Below are positions 28,843 through 39,406 of a stretch of 55,932 nt of DNA, in pieces. A program made the translations under genes and the position numbers. The stretch's first letter is position 1. Every line of letters starts with the position of its first letter. This stretch comes from Pseudomonas sp. (GTDB taxonomy: Bacteria; Pseudomonadota; Gammaproteobacteria; Pseudomonadales; Pseudomonadaceae). Below the pieces are notes generated by a model. That model was not told the DNA's origin. It worked only from the letters and a program-made list of their open reading frames with translations, and did no database searches. The DNA lies in contig JAKUTK010000031.1 in assembly GCA_022448005.1 (NCBI GenBank), positions 1 to 55,932 of the forward strand. The letters run 5' to 3'.

Positions 28843-29868
28843 TCAAATCGCCGGAAGCGTTTCCATTGGCCAGCGCGCCTGTACCGAAATCTCGGGACCA
28901 TCCTGCTGGCCAGCCAGCAAACGCTGGCAGCCGGCGTAGGCAATCATCGCCCCATTGTCGGTACAGAAACGCGGACGGGCATAGAACACCCGCCCCTTCA
29001 GTTCGGCGAGCATCCTTTCCAGGCTCTGGCGCAATGCCGTATTGGCGCTTACGCCACCGGCGATGACCAGACTGCTCAAACCCGTCTGCTGCAAAGCACG
29101 TCGACATTTGATGGTCAGCGTATCGACAACGGCTTGCTGAAAAGCCAGCGCGATATCGCAGCGCGTTTGCTCGCCCTCATCGCCGGCACTCTGACGTTGC
29201 TGCCAGGTCGTCAGGGTGGACGTCTTGAGGCCGCTGAAACTGAAATCGAGCCCGGGACGATCGGTCATTGGTCGGGGAAAGGTGAAACGACCCGGCGTGC
29301 CGCGCTCTGCAAGCGCTGCGATCTCGGGACCGCCGGGATAGCGTAGCCCCATCAGCTTCGCCGTCTTGTCGAACGCTTCTCCAGCGGCGTCGTCCACCGA
29401 TTCGCCCAGCAGTTCATAGCGGCCAATGCCATCGACTCGAACCAACTGCGTATGCCCACCGGAAACCAGCAACGCAACGAAGGGAAACGCCGGCGCCTGT
29501 TCTTCGAGCATTGGCGCCAGAAGGTGCCCTTCCATATGGTGAACCCCCACTGCAGGCACACCCCAAGCAAACGCCATCGCCTGGGCGCAGGAGGCGCCAA
29601 CCAACAGCGCCCCGACCAGACCAGGGCCTGCCGTGTAGGCCACCGCATCGATTTGACTCGATTCGCGCCCGGCTTCCTCGAGCACCTGACGGATCAATGG
29701 CAGCATCCGTTTGACGTGATCACGGGACGCCAGCTCTGGCACCACCCCGCCATAGACGCGGTGCAGATCGATCTGACTGAACAGGGCGTCGGCCAGCAGG
29801 CCGTGCTCGCTGTCATACAGCGCGACGCCGGTCTCGTCGCATGAAGTTTCCAGCCCCAGTACCAACAT
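28843..29868 (-). CDS. tsaD: tRNA N6-threonylcarbamoyladenosine synthase subunit TsaD
   Basis: The 341-residue ASKHA-fold protein, the usual size, transfers the threonylcarbamoyl group to A37 of ANN-decoding tRNAs with TsaB and TsaE. It begins [17 protein letters not shown], has the metal-binding HHMEGH (about 108-113) and [12 protein letters not shown] 29868 is chosen over the in-frame GTG 29874, because AAGG is eight bases upstream of the ATG. It is convergent with plsY and divergent from rpsU. Confidence 0.95.
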   Translation of the reverse strand: MLVLGLETSCDETGVALYDSEHGLLADALFSQIDLHRVYGGVVPELASRDHVKRMLPLIRQVLEEAGRESSQIDAVAYTAGPGLVGALLVGASCAQAMAFAWGVPAVGVHHMEGHLLAPMLEEQAPAFPFVALLVSGGHTQLVRVDGIGRYELLGESVDDAAGEAFDKTAKLMGLRYPGGPEIAALAERGTPGRFTFPRPMTDRPGLDFSFSGLKTSTLTTWQQRQSAGDEGEQTRCDIALAFQQAVVDTLTIKCRRALQQTGLSSLVIAGGVSANTALRQSLERMLAELKGRVFYARPRFCTDNGAMIAYAGCQRLLAGQQDGPEISVQARWPMETLPAI

Positions 29869-29957
29869 GGGCACGACCTTCCAAAGAAGCGAATGAAGCC
29901 GCGCATATTAATCGCCGGGGCCAGCGACCGACCAGCGCTTTTCGATCAGGGGGCTTT

Positions 29958-29986
29958 GCATTCCACGCGGCAAGGCGTTAACATCC
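29958..29986 (+). promoter_or_regulatory. Probable sigma-70 promoter for rpsU-dnaG-rpoD
   Basis: TTGCAT (29958-29963) and TAACAT (29981-29986) are separated by exactly 17 bases, with the start expected near 29993, about 70 bases before the rpsU ATG. Matches are three of six and four of six, so the call rests partly on position. Confidence 0.45.
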
Positions 29987-30064
29987 GCAACCCTTAAAAC
30001 CAGCGTGCTCGCGATATTTGCCGAAGCGCGTTGTAACCGGTAAACAAGTGAAGGTACGTCCTGG

Positions 30065-30280
30065 ATGCCCAACGTTAAAGTTAAAGAGAACGAACCATTC
30101 GACGTAGCTCTGCGTCGCTTCAAGCGTTCTTGCGAAAAGGCCGGTGTTCTGGCCGAAGTCCGCAGCCGTGAGTTCTACGAAAAGCCTACTGCTGAGCGCA
30201 AGCGTAAAGCTGCTGCCGCAGTCAAGCGTCACGCCAAGAAAGTGCAGCGCGAACAGCGCCGCAGCGTTCGCCTGTACTGA
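30065..30280 (+). CDS. rpsU: 30S ribosomal protein bS21
   Basis: The 71-residue, very basic protein is the normal length for bS21. It reads [20 protein letters not shown], with a Lys/Arg-rich C-terminus ending RSVRLY. It binds the 30S platform near the anti-Shine-Dalgarno and helps initiation. It is the first gene of the macromolecular-synthesis operon rpsU-dnaG-rpoD and is followed by hairpins that should reduce transcription into dnaG. Confidence 0.97.
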   Translation: MPNVKVKENEPFDVALRRFKRSCEKAGVLAEVRSREFYEKPTAERKRKAAAAVKRHAKKVQREQRRSVRLY

Positions 30281-30303
30281 TCCAGTACAGCTGACGCTGC
30301 ATC

Positions 30304-30330
30304 AAGCCCGGCCAATGCCGGGCTTTGCAT
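30304..30330 (+). terminator. Attenuator-type hairpin 1 between rpsU and dnaG
   Basis: AAGCCCGGC (30304-30312) pairs with GCCGGGCTT (30317-30325) around a CAAT loop and is followed by TTGCATTTG. It lies 23 bases after the rpsU stop. A terminator between rpsU and dnaG is a known feature of this operon. Confidence 0.7.
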
Positions 30331-30339
30331 TTGAAGGAG

Positions 30340-30378
30340 ACTCCGCTTCGCCAACAGGCGAATGGCCGGAGTTTTTTT
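30340..30378 (+). terminator. Attenuator-type hairpin 2 between rpsU and dnaG
   Basis: ACTCCG (30340-30345) pairs with CGGAGT (30367-30372), with an inner TTCGCC/GGCGAA stem (30347-30352 and 30357-30362). A run of seven T follows (30372-30378). It is a second, stronger-looking terminator 15 bases after the first. Confidence 0.7.
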
Positions 30379-30418
30379 CATTCCGGCCTGAACACTGCGA
30401 GCGTATTCTCATACCCCT

Positions 30419-32353
30419 ATGGCCGGCTTGATCCCGCAATCTTTCATTGATGACCTGCTCAACCGCTCTGACATCGTCGAAGTGGTGAGCTCGCGCATCC
30501 AACTGAAAAAAGCAGGCAAGAACTACACCGCCTGCTGTCCGTTCCACAAGGAAAAGACTCCGTCTTTCAGCGTTAGCCCGGATAAGCAGTTCTACTACTG
30601 CTTTGGTTGTGGCGCTGGAGGCAACGCGCTCGGCTTCATCATGGATCACGACAGCCTGGAGTTTCCGCAGGCAGTCGAGGAGCTGGCCAAGCGCGCCGGC
30701 ATGGAAGTGCCGCGCGAAGAAAGCGGACCAGGGCGCAAACCACGCCAGCCCGTGGATTCGCCGCTGTATCCGCTGCTCGAATCCGCTGCCGAGTACTATC
30801 GGCAGTCGCTCAAGGGGCACCCGGCGCGCAAGGCCGCGGTGGAATACCTGAAAGGACGCGGCCTGTCCGGTGTTATCGCCAGGGATTTCGGCCTCGGCTT
30901 TGCACCGCCCGGCTGGGACAATCTGATGAAGCACCTGGGCGGCGATACCCTTCAACAAAAGGCAATGATCGACGCCGGACTGTTAATCGAAAACGCTGAA
31001 ACTGGCCGGAGCTACGACCGTTTCCGCGACCGGGTGATGTTTCCGATCCGCGACAGTCGCGGGCGCGTTATTGCCTTTGGCGGCCGCGTGCTGGGCGATG
31101 ACAAGCCGAAATACCTGAACTCACCTGAAACACCGGTATTTCATAAAGGCCAAGAGCTTTACGGGCTCTACGAGGCACGCAAGACCAACCGCGACCTGGA
31201 TGAAATCATGGTCGTAGAAGGCTACATGGACGTCATTGCACTGGCGCAGCAAGGGCTGCGCAATGCCGTCGCGACACTGGGCACAGCGACCAGCGACGAA
31301 CACCTCAAGCGCCTGTTTCGCATCGTACCCAGCGTGCTGTTCTGCTTCGACGGTGACGCAGCCGGCCGCAAGGCCGCCTGGCGCGCTCTGGAATCGGCGT
31401 TGCCCAACCTGCAAGACGGCCGCCGCGCACGTTTTCTGTTTCTGCCAGAAGGTGAAGATCCGGACAGCTTGGTGCGCCGCGAAGGCACCGACGCCTTCAG
31501 GGCTCGAATCCAGCAACAGGCTCAACCGCTAGCAGATTACTTTTTCCAGCAGCTCAGCGAAGAAGCAGACCCACGCTCACTGGAAGGCAAAGCCCATCTG
31601 GCGACCTTGGCGGCACCGCTCATCGAAAAAATCCCCGGCAACAACCTGCGAGCACTGATGCGGCAGCACCTCGGGGAAATCACCGGTCTGCACAGTGAAG
31701 CACTCCAGCAGATGAGCACCGCAGCGCCGAGCGCCGCGCCGGAATATGACGACAGCATTTACTACGACACCGCCTCCGCGCATGACGAAGGCGACTATTA
31801 CGCACCGCTCACCACCACCGAGCCGAAGCCGGGCAGCAAGAAAGAGTGGAAAAAGGACTGGAAAAAGCCCGGCCAGCGTCCAGACTTTAAAAAGCCGCGC
31901 GCCCCAAGAACGCCCGCCGCAGTGGAACCACCAGCACTGACGACTCTACGCACACTCCTGCACCACCCAGAGCTTGCGCAGAAGGTTGAAGATGCCAGTC
32001 ACTTCGCGGCGGAAGACGACACATATGCGCAACTGCTTGTTGCATTGCTCGGAACGCTGCAGAAAAACCCAAAACTGCGCAGCCTGCAACTGATCGCACG
32101 CTGGCATGGAACCGACCAAGGGCGCCTTTTGCGCGCACTTGCCGAGAAAGAATGGCTAATCTCGGCCGATAACCTTGAACAACAGTTTTTCGACACCATA
32201 ACAAGCCTTGCTGCCAGACAACGCGACCGTAGCCTTGAAACGCTGCTGCGCAAAGCTCGCCAGGGTGAACTCAGCGCAGAGGAGAAAGAGCAGCTGCGCA
32301 GCCTGCTAAATCGCAACTCAACACCCGCTATATCGACCTCAACTGGCGCGTGA
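30419..32353 (+). CDS. dnaG: DNA primase DnaG
   Basis: The 644-residue primase makes RNA primers at the replication fork. A zinc-binding CHC2 domain lies at about 35-65 (CPFHKEKTPSF and FYYCFGCGAGG). The TOPRIM catalytic core contains MVVEGYMDVIAL and CFDGDAAGRKA. A low-complexity Lys/Pro-rich linker near 460-500 is followed by the C-terminal DnaB-binding domain (about 505-635). No good Shine-Dalgarno is seen before the ATG, in line with the low expression of primase relative to its operon neighbours. Confidence 0.96.
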   Translation: MAGLIPQSFIDDLLNRSDIVEVVSSRIQLKKAGKNYTACCPFHKEKTPSFSVSPDKQFYYCFGCGAGGNALGFIMDHDSLEFPQAVEELAKRAGMEVPREESGPGRKPRQPVDSPLYPLLESAAEYYRQSLKGHPARKAAVEYLKGRGLSGVIARDFGLGFAPPGWDNLMKHLGGDTLQQKAMIDAGLLIENAETGRSYDRFRDRVMFPIRDSRGRVIAFGGRVLGDDKPKYLNSPETPVFHKGQELYGLYEARKTNRDLDEIMVVEGYMDVIALAQQGLRNAVATLGTATSDEHLKRLFRIVPSVLFCFDGDAAGRKAAWRALESALPNLQDGRRARFLFLPEGEDPDSLVRREGTDAFRARIQQQAQPLADYFFQQLSEEADPRSLEGKAHLATLAAPLIEKIPGNNLRALMRQHLGEITGLHSEALQQMSTAAPSAAPEYDDSIYYDTASAHDEGDYYAPLTTTEPKPGSKKEWKKDWKKPGQRPDFKKPRAPRTPAAVEPPALTTLRTLLHHPELAQKVEDASHFAAEDDTYAQLLVALLGTLQKNPKLRSLQLIARWHGTDQGRLLRALAEKEWLISADNLEQQFFDTITSLAARQRDRSLETLLRKARQGELSAEEKEQLRSLLNRNSTPAISTSTGA

Positions 32354-32367
32354 GGTCCTTGCTCGGC

Positions 32368-32373
32368 TATAAT
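32368..32373 (+). promoter_or_regulatory. Consensus -10 element upstream of rpoD
   Basis: A perfect TATAAT lies 47 bases before the rpoD ATG in the short dnaG-rpoD gap. No clear -35 is found at 16-18 bases, so it may depend on an activator or be an internal rpoD promoter of moderate strength. Confidence 0.4.
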
Positions 32374-32420
32374 GCTCAGCTTGTTTTCAGCCCGCCAGAA
32401 CCGTCAGTGGATAGGGTTAT

Positions 32421-34277
<1,857 letters not shown>

Positions 34278-34282
34278 ACCAG

Positions 34283-34309
34283 AACCCCCGGCCCGCGCCG
34301 GGGGTTTTG
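34283..34309 (+). terminator. Rho-independent terminator after rpoD
   Basis: AACCCCCGGC (34283-34292) pairs with GCCGGGGGTT (34297-34306) around a CCGC loop and leads into TTTT. It ends the macromolecular-synthesis operon. Confidence 0.9.
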
Positions 34310-34351
34310 CATTTCTGGCCGTGCAAAACAGTCCGGCGCGCACAGCTTTGC

Positions 34352-34381
34352 TTGGCGCATACGCAACACCACCGGTATAAT
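34352..34381 (+). promoter_or_regulatory. Sigma-70 promoter of the tRNA gene with GC-rich discriminator
   Basis: TTGGCG (34352-34357, four of six) and a perfect TATAAT (34376-34381) are 18 bases apart. They are followed by CCGCCCGCC, a discriminator of the kind found at stringently controlled stable-RNA promoters. The expected start is a few bases before the mature tRNA. Confidence 0.75.
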
Positions 34382-34395
34382 CCGCCCGCCTCTGA

Positions 34396-34472
34396 GGGCC
34401 TATAGCTCAGTTGGTTAGAGCAGAGGACTCATAATCCTTTGGTCCACGGTTCGAGTCCGTGTGGGCCCACCA
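34396..34472 (+). tRNA. tRNA with CAU anticodon, probably tRNA-Ile2 (lysidine-modified)
   Basis: A complete 77-nt cloverleaf with encoded CCA is visible: a seven-base-pair acceptor stem (GGGCCTA with TGGGCCC, one T-G pair), D-arm AGCTCAGTTGGTTAGAGC, anticodon CAT at 34430-34432 and T-loop GGTTCGAGTCC. CAU tRNAs can be initiator Met, elongator Met or Ile2. The acceptor stem pairs C4-G69 and C5-G68 are the ones used by TilS to select tRNA-Ile2, and elongator Met normally differs there. If so, C34 becomes lysidine and the tRNA reads AUA. Confidence 0.9.
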
Positions 34473-34477
34473 ACTCC

Positions 34478-34503
34478 AAAGCCGCGCACTGCGCGGCTTT
34501 TTC
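34478..34503 (+). terminator. Rho-independent terminator after the tRNA
   Basis: AAAGCCGCGC (34478-34487) pairs perfectly with GCGCGGCTTT (34491-34500) around an ACT loop and runs into further T residues. Confidence 0.88.
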
Positions 34504-34684
34504 GTTTGTCTTGCCGCCGTCCGTTGCAAATGCCTCATATGAGGCGGCGGTACGACCAGACATTCAAATAGCGAAATCGCATATAAACCTGAACAAACGT
34601 TCCTAGACTCTCTAAGGGCTCACCCCTATCGTTCGCGCGGGGCCGCTGTGTTTGGCCGGTCGTTACGCCACGTTAAGGACGTTC

Positions 34685-36475
34685 ATGCTCTCCAATTCCC
34701 TGCCGCTGCTGTTCGTCTGCGCCTTGCTGCTCTGGGTCCTGATGTCTTTCGTGCGGGAGTCCTGGAGCCCGGATATCGTGGTGGCGATTGCGGTGGCGGT
34801 GTTGATCGCCGTCCAGTTGCTGACGCCAGCGGAGGTGCTTGGGGTGTTGTCCAACTCGGCGCCCGTCACCATCGCCTGCATGTTCGTCATATCCGCCGCG
34901 CTGGAGCGTACCGGCTGCATCGATGCGCTGGGCAACTGGCTGGGTGGGCTGGTCGGCACCAGCCCGACCCGTGTGCTCGGCGGGCTAACGATTACTGCGC
35001 TGGTCATTTCGGCCTTTCTTAACAACACGCCGGTGGTGGCGATTCTGACGCCAGTGGCGATATCACTGGCTACGCGGGCTGGCACCACGCCTTCAAAGCT
35101 GCTGATTCCGCTTTCCTACGCCACGATCCTTGGCGGCACGCTGACGATGATCGGCACCTCGACCAACATTCTGGTCGACGGCGTGGCGCGCAAGGCCGGC
35201 CTTGCGCCCTTCGGCATGTTCGAGATAACCGGTGCGGCGCTGGTGCTCGCAGCGGCCGGGATGCTGTACATGCTGACCATCGGCAAGCGACTGCTGCCGG
35301 AGCGCGACACCCTGTCCAAGTTGCTCGGGCCAAGGCTTGATCGCACTTTTATGAGTGAACTACGGGTGCCGCAGGGGTCGCCGGTGATTGGCAAAAGCAT
35401 TGCCGAGGCCAACCTCAACGGTGGCAGCGGCCTGCAGGTGCTGCAGGTCGATCGCGGCGCCCACTTGCACAGCCGACCGGAGCAGGGTTTCACCTTGCTG
35501 GCCGGCGACGTGCTGGTGATCCATGGCCAGGTGAAGGATGTGGTTGAGCTGCGCGGCAGCGGCCACCTGACCTTCAACCGCAGCGATGCCTTCGAAACCA
35601 TCAGCAGCGAGAATGAAGTGCTCGCCGAGGCCATTGTTGGCCGCAATTCCCGTTACAGCCATCGGCCGATGCGCGACCTCGACCTCAGCGCCCGCTACGG
35701 CATCAATGTGCTGGCCGTGCATCGCCAGGATGAAAATATCCAAGGCAACCTCGACGACTTTCAGCTGCAGTTCGGCGATGTAATGCTGGTCGAGGGCACG
35801 CCGGCCCAGATCAAGCGTTTCGCCGACAACGGCGAGCTGATCAGCCTCAATGCGGTTCAGGAACGTGCGTATCGCCGCGAAAAGGCACCGATCGCCATCG
35901 GAACTACGCTGATGGTGATGCTGCTGGCGGCGTTTGGCGTGATGCCGATCGAAGGCCTGGCGATCATCGGCGCCGCAGCGGTGCTGGCGACCCGCTGCCT
36001 GGATGTCGAAGATGCCTACAAGGCTGTGGACTGGAAGATCCTCAGCCTGATCTTCGGCATGCTCGCCATCAGCGTCGCGATGAACAAGGTCGGGCTGGTC
36101 GAGCTGATTGTCTCGGGTGTGGTTGACCTGACGCCCTGGGCCGGCCCGCTGTTCATGCTTGGGTTTATCTACCTGTTCACCTCGGTCCTTACCGAGATCC
36201 TGTCCAACAATGCCGTCGCGGTGCTGGTCACGCCAATCGCCATCGGCCTTGCCCAGCAGTTCGGTATCGATCCGCGGGCCTTTGTCGTCGCGGTGATGTT
36301 CGCGGCCAGCGCCAGCTTCGCCACGCCGATCGGCTACCAGACCAACACCTTCGTTTATAACGCCGGCGGCTACCGCTTCGCTGATTTCCTCAAGGTCGGC
36401 ATCCCGTTGAACCTGTTGCTGTGGGTCGTCGCCACGCTGGTCATTCCCTTGTTCTGGCCGCTCACGCCGCTTTGA
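34685..36475 (+). CDS. SLC13-family permease with two RCK/TrkA-C domains
   Basis: The 596-residue membrane protein has two blocks of hydrophobic segments (about 5-205 and 405-595) that flank a cytoplasmic middle with two TrkA-C-like domains (about 215-300 and 305-390). The duplicated signatures FLNNTPVVAILTPV and EILSNNAVAVLVTPIAIGLA are typical of the SLC13/DASS superfamily (Na-coupled dicarboxylate or sulfate uptake). Substrate cannot be told from sequence; sulfate or thiosulfate is conceivable given the sulphur-related gene that follows. ATG 34685 has AAGGA five bases upstream; the TTG at 34652 is less likely. Confidence 0.85.
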   Translation: MLSNSLPLLFVCALLLWVLMSFVRESWSPDIVVAIAVAVLIAVQLLTPAEVLGVLSNSAPVTIACMFVISAALERTGCIDALGNWLGGLVGTSPTRVLGGLTITALVISAFLNNTPVVAILTPVAISLATRAGTTPSKLLIPLSYATILGGTLTMIGTSTNILVDGVARKAGLAPFGMFEITGAALVLAAAGMLYMLTIGKRLLPERDTLSKLLGPRLDRTFMSELRVPQGSPVIGKSIAEANLNGGSGLQVLQVDRGAHLHSRPEQGFTLLAGDVLVIHGQVKDVVELRGSGHLTFNRSDAFETISSENEVLAEAIVGRNSRYSHRPMRDLDLSARYGINVLAVHRQDENIQGNLDDFQLQFGDVMLVEGTPAQIKRFADNGELISLNAVQERAYRREKAPIAIGTTLMVMLLAAFGVMPIEGLAIIGAAAVLATRCLDVEDAYKAVDWKILSLIFGMLAISVAMNKVGLVELIVSGVVDLTPWAGPLFMLGFIYLFTSVLTEILSNNAVAVLVTPIAIGLAQQFGIDPRAFVVAVMFAASASFATPIGYQTNTFVYNAGGYRFADFLKVGIPLNLLLWVVATLVIPLFWPLTPL

Positions 36476-36565
36476 TGACGGCGCTTGCCCTGGGTCATTG
36501 ACCGCATCGGTGTTCAGTTTCATGCTCTCGAGCCTTTGCCCGATGAACAAGAACAAGGAGCGCCC

Positions 36566-37843
36566 ATGAAGCTGGAAACCCTCGCCGTCCATGCCGGCTA
36601 CAGCCCGGACCCAACCACGCGCGCCGTGGCGGTGCCGATCTACCAGACCACCTCCTATGCCTTCGACGACACCCAGCACGGCGCGGACCTGTTCGACCTG
36701 AAAGTGCCCGGCAACATCTATACGCGCATCATGAATCCCACCACCGACGTGCTTGAGCAGCGCGTCGCGGCACTGGAAGGCGGCGTGGCGGCATTGGCTG
36801 TGGCTTCGGGCATGGCGGCGATCACCTATGCCATCCAGACGATCGCCGAAGTGGGCGACAACATCGTCTCGGTAGCGAAGCTCTACGGCGGTACTTTCAA
36901 CCTTTTCGCGCACACGCTGCCGCGCCAGGGCATCGAGGTGCGCTTCGCCGCCCATGACGACATCGCCGCGCTCGAGGCACTGATCGACAGCAAGACCAAG
37001 GCGGTCTTCTGCGAGTCCATCGGCAACCCGGCAGGCAACATCATCGATATTGAGGCACTGGCTGACGCAGCGCACCGCCACGGTGTGCCCCTGATCGTCG
37101 ACAACACCGTTGCCACGCCGATGCTCTGCCGGCCAATCGAACATGGCGCCGACATCGTCGTGCATTCCCTGACTAAATACATGGGCGGTCATGGCACCAG
37201 CATTGGCGGCATCGTGGTCGATTCAGGGAAGTTCCCCTGGGCGCAGCACAAGGAGCGCTTCGCGCTACTGAACACGCCTGACGTCTCCTATCATGGCGTC
37301 ACCTACACCGAGGCGTTCGGCCCCGCCGCTTTCATCGGCCGCTGCCGAGTGGTGCCGCTGCGCAACATGGGCGCGGCGATTTCGCCGTTCAACTCCTTCC
37401 TGATCCTACAGGGGCTGGAGACGCTGGCGCTGCGCATGGAGCGCCATTGCGAGAACGCGATGAAGGTTGCCGAATTCCTCCAGGCACACCCGCAGGTGGC
37501 ATGGGTGAAATACGCCGGGCTGGCCGATCATGCGGAGCATGCATTGGCGCGTCGCTATATGGGTGGCACACCAGCGTCGATTCTCTGCTTTGGCATCGAA
37601 GGCGGCATGGAGGCCGGGGCGCGCTTCATCGATGCGCTCAAGCTGATCGTGCGGCTGGTCAACATCGGCGACGCCAAGTCGCTGGCCTGCCACCCGGCCA
37701 GCACCACGCATCGCCAGCTGAATGCTGAAGAACTCGCCCGAGCAGGGGTTTCTCAAGATCTGATCCGTCTGTCCATCGGCATCGAGCACATCGATGACAT
37801 CCTCGCCGACCTGACCCAGGCCCTGGACGCAGCAAAGGGCTAA
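36566..37843 (+). CDS. metY: O-acetylhomoserine sulfhydrylase (aminocarboxypropyltransferase)
   Basis: The 425-residue PLP enzyme of the Cys/Met-metabolism family is in the size range of MetY (the cystathionine-type members are nearer 380-400). The PLP lysine is in HSLTKYMGGHG. YTRIMNPTTDVLEQR and ALAVASGMAAITYAI form the cofactor-phosphate and substrate region. It makes homocysteine from O-acetylhomoserine and sulfide. ATG 36566 with AAGGAG five bases upstream is chosen; the upstream ATG has no homologous sequence. It follows the SLC13 gene by 90 bases. Confidence 0.87.
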   Translation: MKLETLAVHAGYSPDPTTRAVAVPIYQTTSYAFDDTQHGADLFDLKVPGNIYTRIMNPTTDVLEQRVAALEGGVAALAVASGMAAITYAIQTIAEVGDNIVSVAKLYGGTFNLFAHTLPRQGIEVRFAAHDDIAALEALIDSKTKAVFCESIGNPAGNIIDIEALADAAHRHGVPLIVDNTVATPMLCRPIEHGADIVVHSLTKYMGGHGTSIGGIVVDSGKFPWAQHKERFALLNTPDVSYHGVTYTEAFGPAAFIGRCRVVPLRNMGAAISPFNSFLILQGLETLALRMERHCENAMKVAEFLQAHPQVAWVKYAGLADHAEHALARRYMGGTPASILCFGIEGGMEAGARFIDALKLIVRLVNIGDAKSLACHPASTTHRQLNAEELARAGVSQDLIRLSIGIEHIDDILADLTQALDAAKG

Positions 37844-37929
37844 GGCCAGCAACGCCGCTTCGCCGAGAATGCTTGATATCGGCCAGCGAGGCTCCACATT
37901 AGTGCGACAGACCGCTGTGGAGCCTCGCC

Positions 37930-38364
37930 ATGACCGATTCGCTGATCATCCCCTGCGCAGAGTGCGCCAGCCTCAACCGTATTCCCGCTGATCGGCTGCA
38001 TGACGCGCCGCGCTGCGGACGTTGCAAGTCCGATGCATTGCCAAACACACCATTCGAGCTGCAGCAAAGCCAGTTCGCCAACCAGATCAAGGGCGATTTG
38101 CCGCTGCTGGTGGACGTCTGGGCCAGCTGGTGCGGCCCGTGCCGCAGCTTCGCCCCGACCTTCGCCCAGGCCGCCGCTCAGCTGCAGGGCCGCTGCCGAT
38201 TGGCCAAACTGGACAGTGAGGCCAATTCGCAACTGTCGAGCCAGCTCGGCATTCGCTCGATCCCCAGTTTGATCCTGTTCAAGGGAGGCAAGGAAGTAGC
38301 GCGCCAGAGCGGTGCGATGCCGTTGCCGCAGCTGCTGGCCTGGCTCCAACAGCACGGGATATGA
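37930..38364 (+). CDS. trxC: Thioredoxin 2 (TrxC) with N-terminal zinc ribbon
   Basis: The 144-residue protein has an N-terminal zinc-binding ribbon with two CxxC pairs (CAEC near 9-12 and CGRC near 29-32). A thioredoxin domain follows with active site WCGPC in VDVWASWCGPCRSF and the cis-Pro loop RSIPSLILF. It reduces protein disulphides and is induced by oxidative stress in E. coli. The ATG lies after a short gap from metY. Confidence 0.93.
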   Translation: MTDSLIIPCAECASLNRIPADRLHDAPRCGRCKSDALPNTPFELQQSQFANQIKGDLPLLVDVWASWCGPCRSFAPTFAQAAAQLQGRCRLAKLDSEANSQLSSQLGIRSIPSLILFKGGKEVARQSGAMPLPQLLAWLQQHGI

Positions 38365-38686
38365 CGGCCGCCGTCCGGTAGCCTGTTCGGCTGCTGCCGT
38401 GCCACAGAAGGTTAGCCAGCCGAAGCGGCTTTGCCGCTTGCATCGTTACGGAACACAAGCGCCGCTGCCCAACATCTACGAGCAAACCTAGAACAGACAA
38501 TCGATTCCGACCAACGGTTCCGTGAATTAGGCCTGCCTTTTATCCGGATATTTCACGCAACGTTTGCCTAGGTTCCACCGCGATTGGATAATGCCGCCGT
38601 TTCACGGCAGACATTTACCGATAGTCGCTGTACAGGGACGTCGACACGCCAATAACAAGGCTCGAGGATGAGCCGGTGAGTTCAGC
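38365..38686. other. Non-coding gap before the aryl polyene cluster
   Basis: These 322 bases hold no gene that I can see. They contain a small perfect hairpin AAGCGGC-TTT-GCCGCTT at 38423-38439 without a T-run, the promoter listed at 38564, and a weak TGCCG/CGGCA stem around 38592-38609. The gap marks the boundary between conserved housekeeping genes and the pigment cluster. No tRNA, integrase or direct repeat is seen here. Confidence 0.6.
38564..38592 (+). promoter_or_regulatory. Sigma-70 promoter for the aryl polyene operon
   Basis: TTGCCT (38564-38569, four of six) and GATAAT (38587-38592, five of six) are separated by exactly 17 bases. The start would be near 38599, leaving about 88 bases of leader before the first GTG. 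It is the best promoter match near the cluster, and no comparable one is seen between the overlapping genes that follow. Confidence 0.65.
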
Positions 38687-39406
38687 GTGATTCAATTCGA
38701 AATCGATCAATGGCAGGCCTGGGCTCCAGGCCTGGCAAGCACCGACGACTGGGCCAATTGGGCTCGGGATCCGCGCGAGCCCGAAAGCAGCGACTTACAA
38801 CCGGACGTCAGCTTCCTGCCGGCCATGCAACGTCGCCGCCTGAGCCGCCTGGCGCGCATGGTCTTTGCCGTGGCCACACCTCTGGCGGCCGGCCGACCAG
38901 CGATGCCGCTGGTCTATGCCTCCCGTCACGGCGAGACCACGCGCACCTTCGCCATTCTCAATGATCTCGCCGGTGAGGAACCGCTTTCCCCCACACAGTT
39001 CAGCCTGTCGGTGCACAACGCGATTATCGGGCTCTGGTCCATCCAGCAGCAGGACACGAGCGAGATGACTTCGCTGGCCGCTGAAGGTGACGGGCTGGAG
39101 CATGCCGTGCTTGAAGCCACTTTGCTGCTCGGCGAAGGCGCTCCCGAAGTCCTGGTGGTGGTCGCCGAAGACCAGCCCCCCACGGTCTATGCGCCCTGGA
39201 TCAATGACGTCAGCTTTCCCTATGCCGTAGCCCTGTTGCTCAAGCCGGGCAGGGCCTGGCAATTGAGCCTCGAAACAGCCGAGCCAGCCGCTAGGCAGGC
39301 ATCGCACCCGCATGCGATCAAACTGGTCCAAGCACTGCTCAGGGACCAACCGACCTTTCAAAACAACTGGGAGAGCCGCCAATGGAACTGGCAGCAAACC
39401 TATTGA
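38687..39406 (+). CDS. apeC: Aryl polyene chain length factor-like ketosynthase homologue (ApeC type)
   Basis: The 239-residue protein resembles the N-terminal half of a beta-ketoacyl synthase (Ketoacyl-synt_2 type) and has no active-site Cys. Such proteins pair with a true ketosynthase and set chain length in aryl polyene synthesis. The segment ASRHGETTRTFAILNDLAGE with PLSPTQFSLSVHNAIIGLWS is characteristic of this family. The start is GTG 38687, preceded by GGTGAG. It is the first gene after the promoter and overlaps the next gene by 25 bases. The symbol follows the Xenorhabdus/E. coli naming from memory. Confidence 0.85.
   Translation: MIQFEIDQWQAWAPGLASTDDWANWARDPREPESSDLQPDVSFLPAMQRRRLSRLARMVFAVATPLAAGRPAMPLVYASRHGETTRTFAILNDLAGEEPLSPTQFSLSVHNAIIGLWSIQQQDTSEMTSLAAEGDGLEHAVLEATLLLGEGAPEVLVVVAEDQPPTVYAPWINDVSFPYAVALLLKPGRAWQLSLETAEPAARQASHPHAIKLVQALLRDQPTFQNNWESRQWNWQQTY

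Noticed and set aside
34396..34472. Elongator or initiator tRNA-Met
   Set aside because: The anticodon CAT allows it, but acceptor pairs C4-G69 and C5-G68 fit tRNA-Ile2. The first base pair G-C and the D-arm do not fit initiator tRNA.
35360..37192. A 610-codon antisense frame across the SLC13 gene and metY
   Set aside because: It crosses two real genes and their spacer, has no domain and no credible ribosome binding site.
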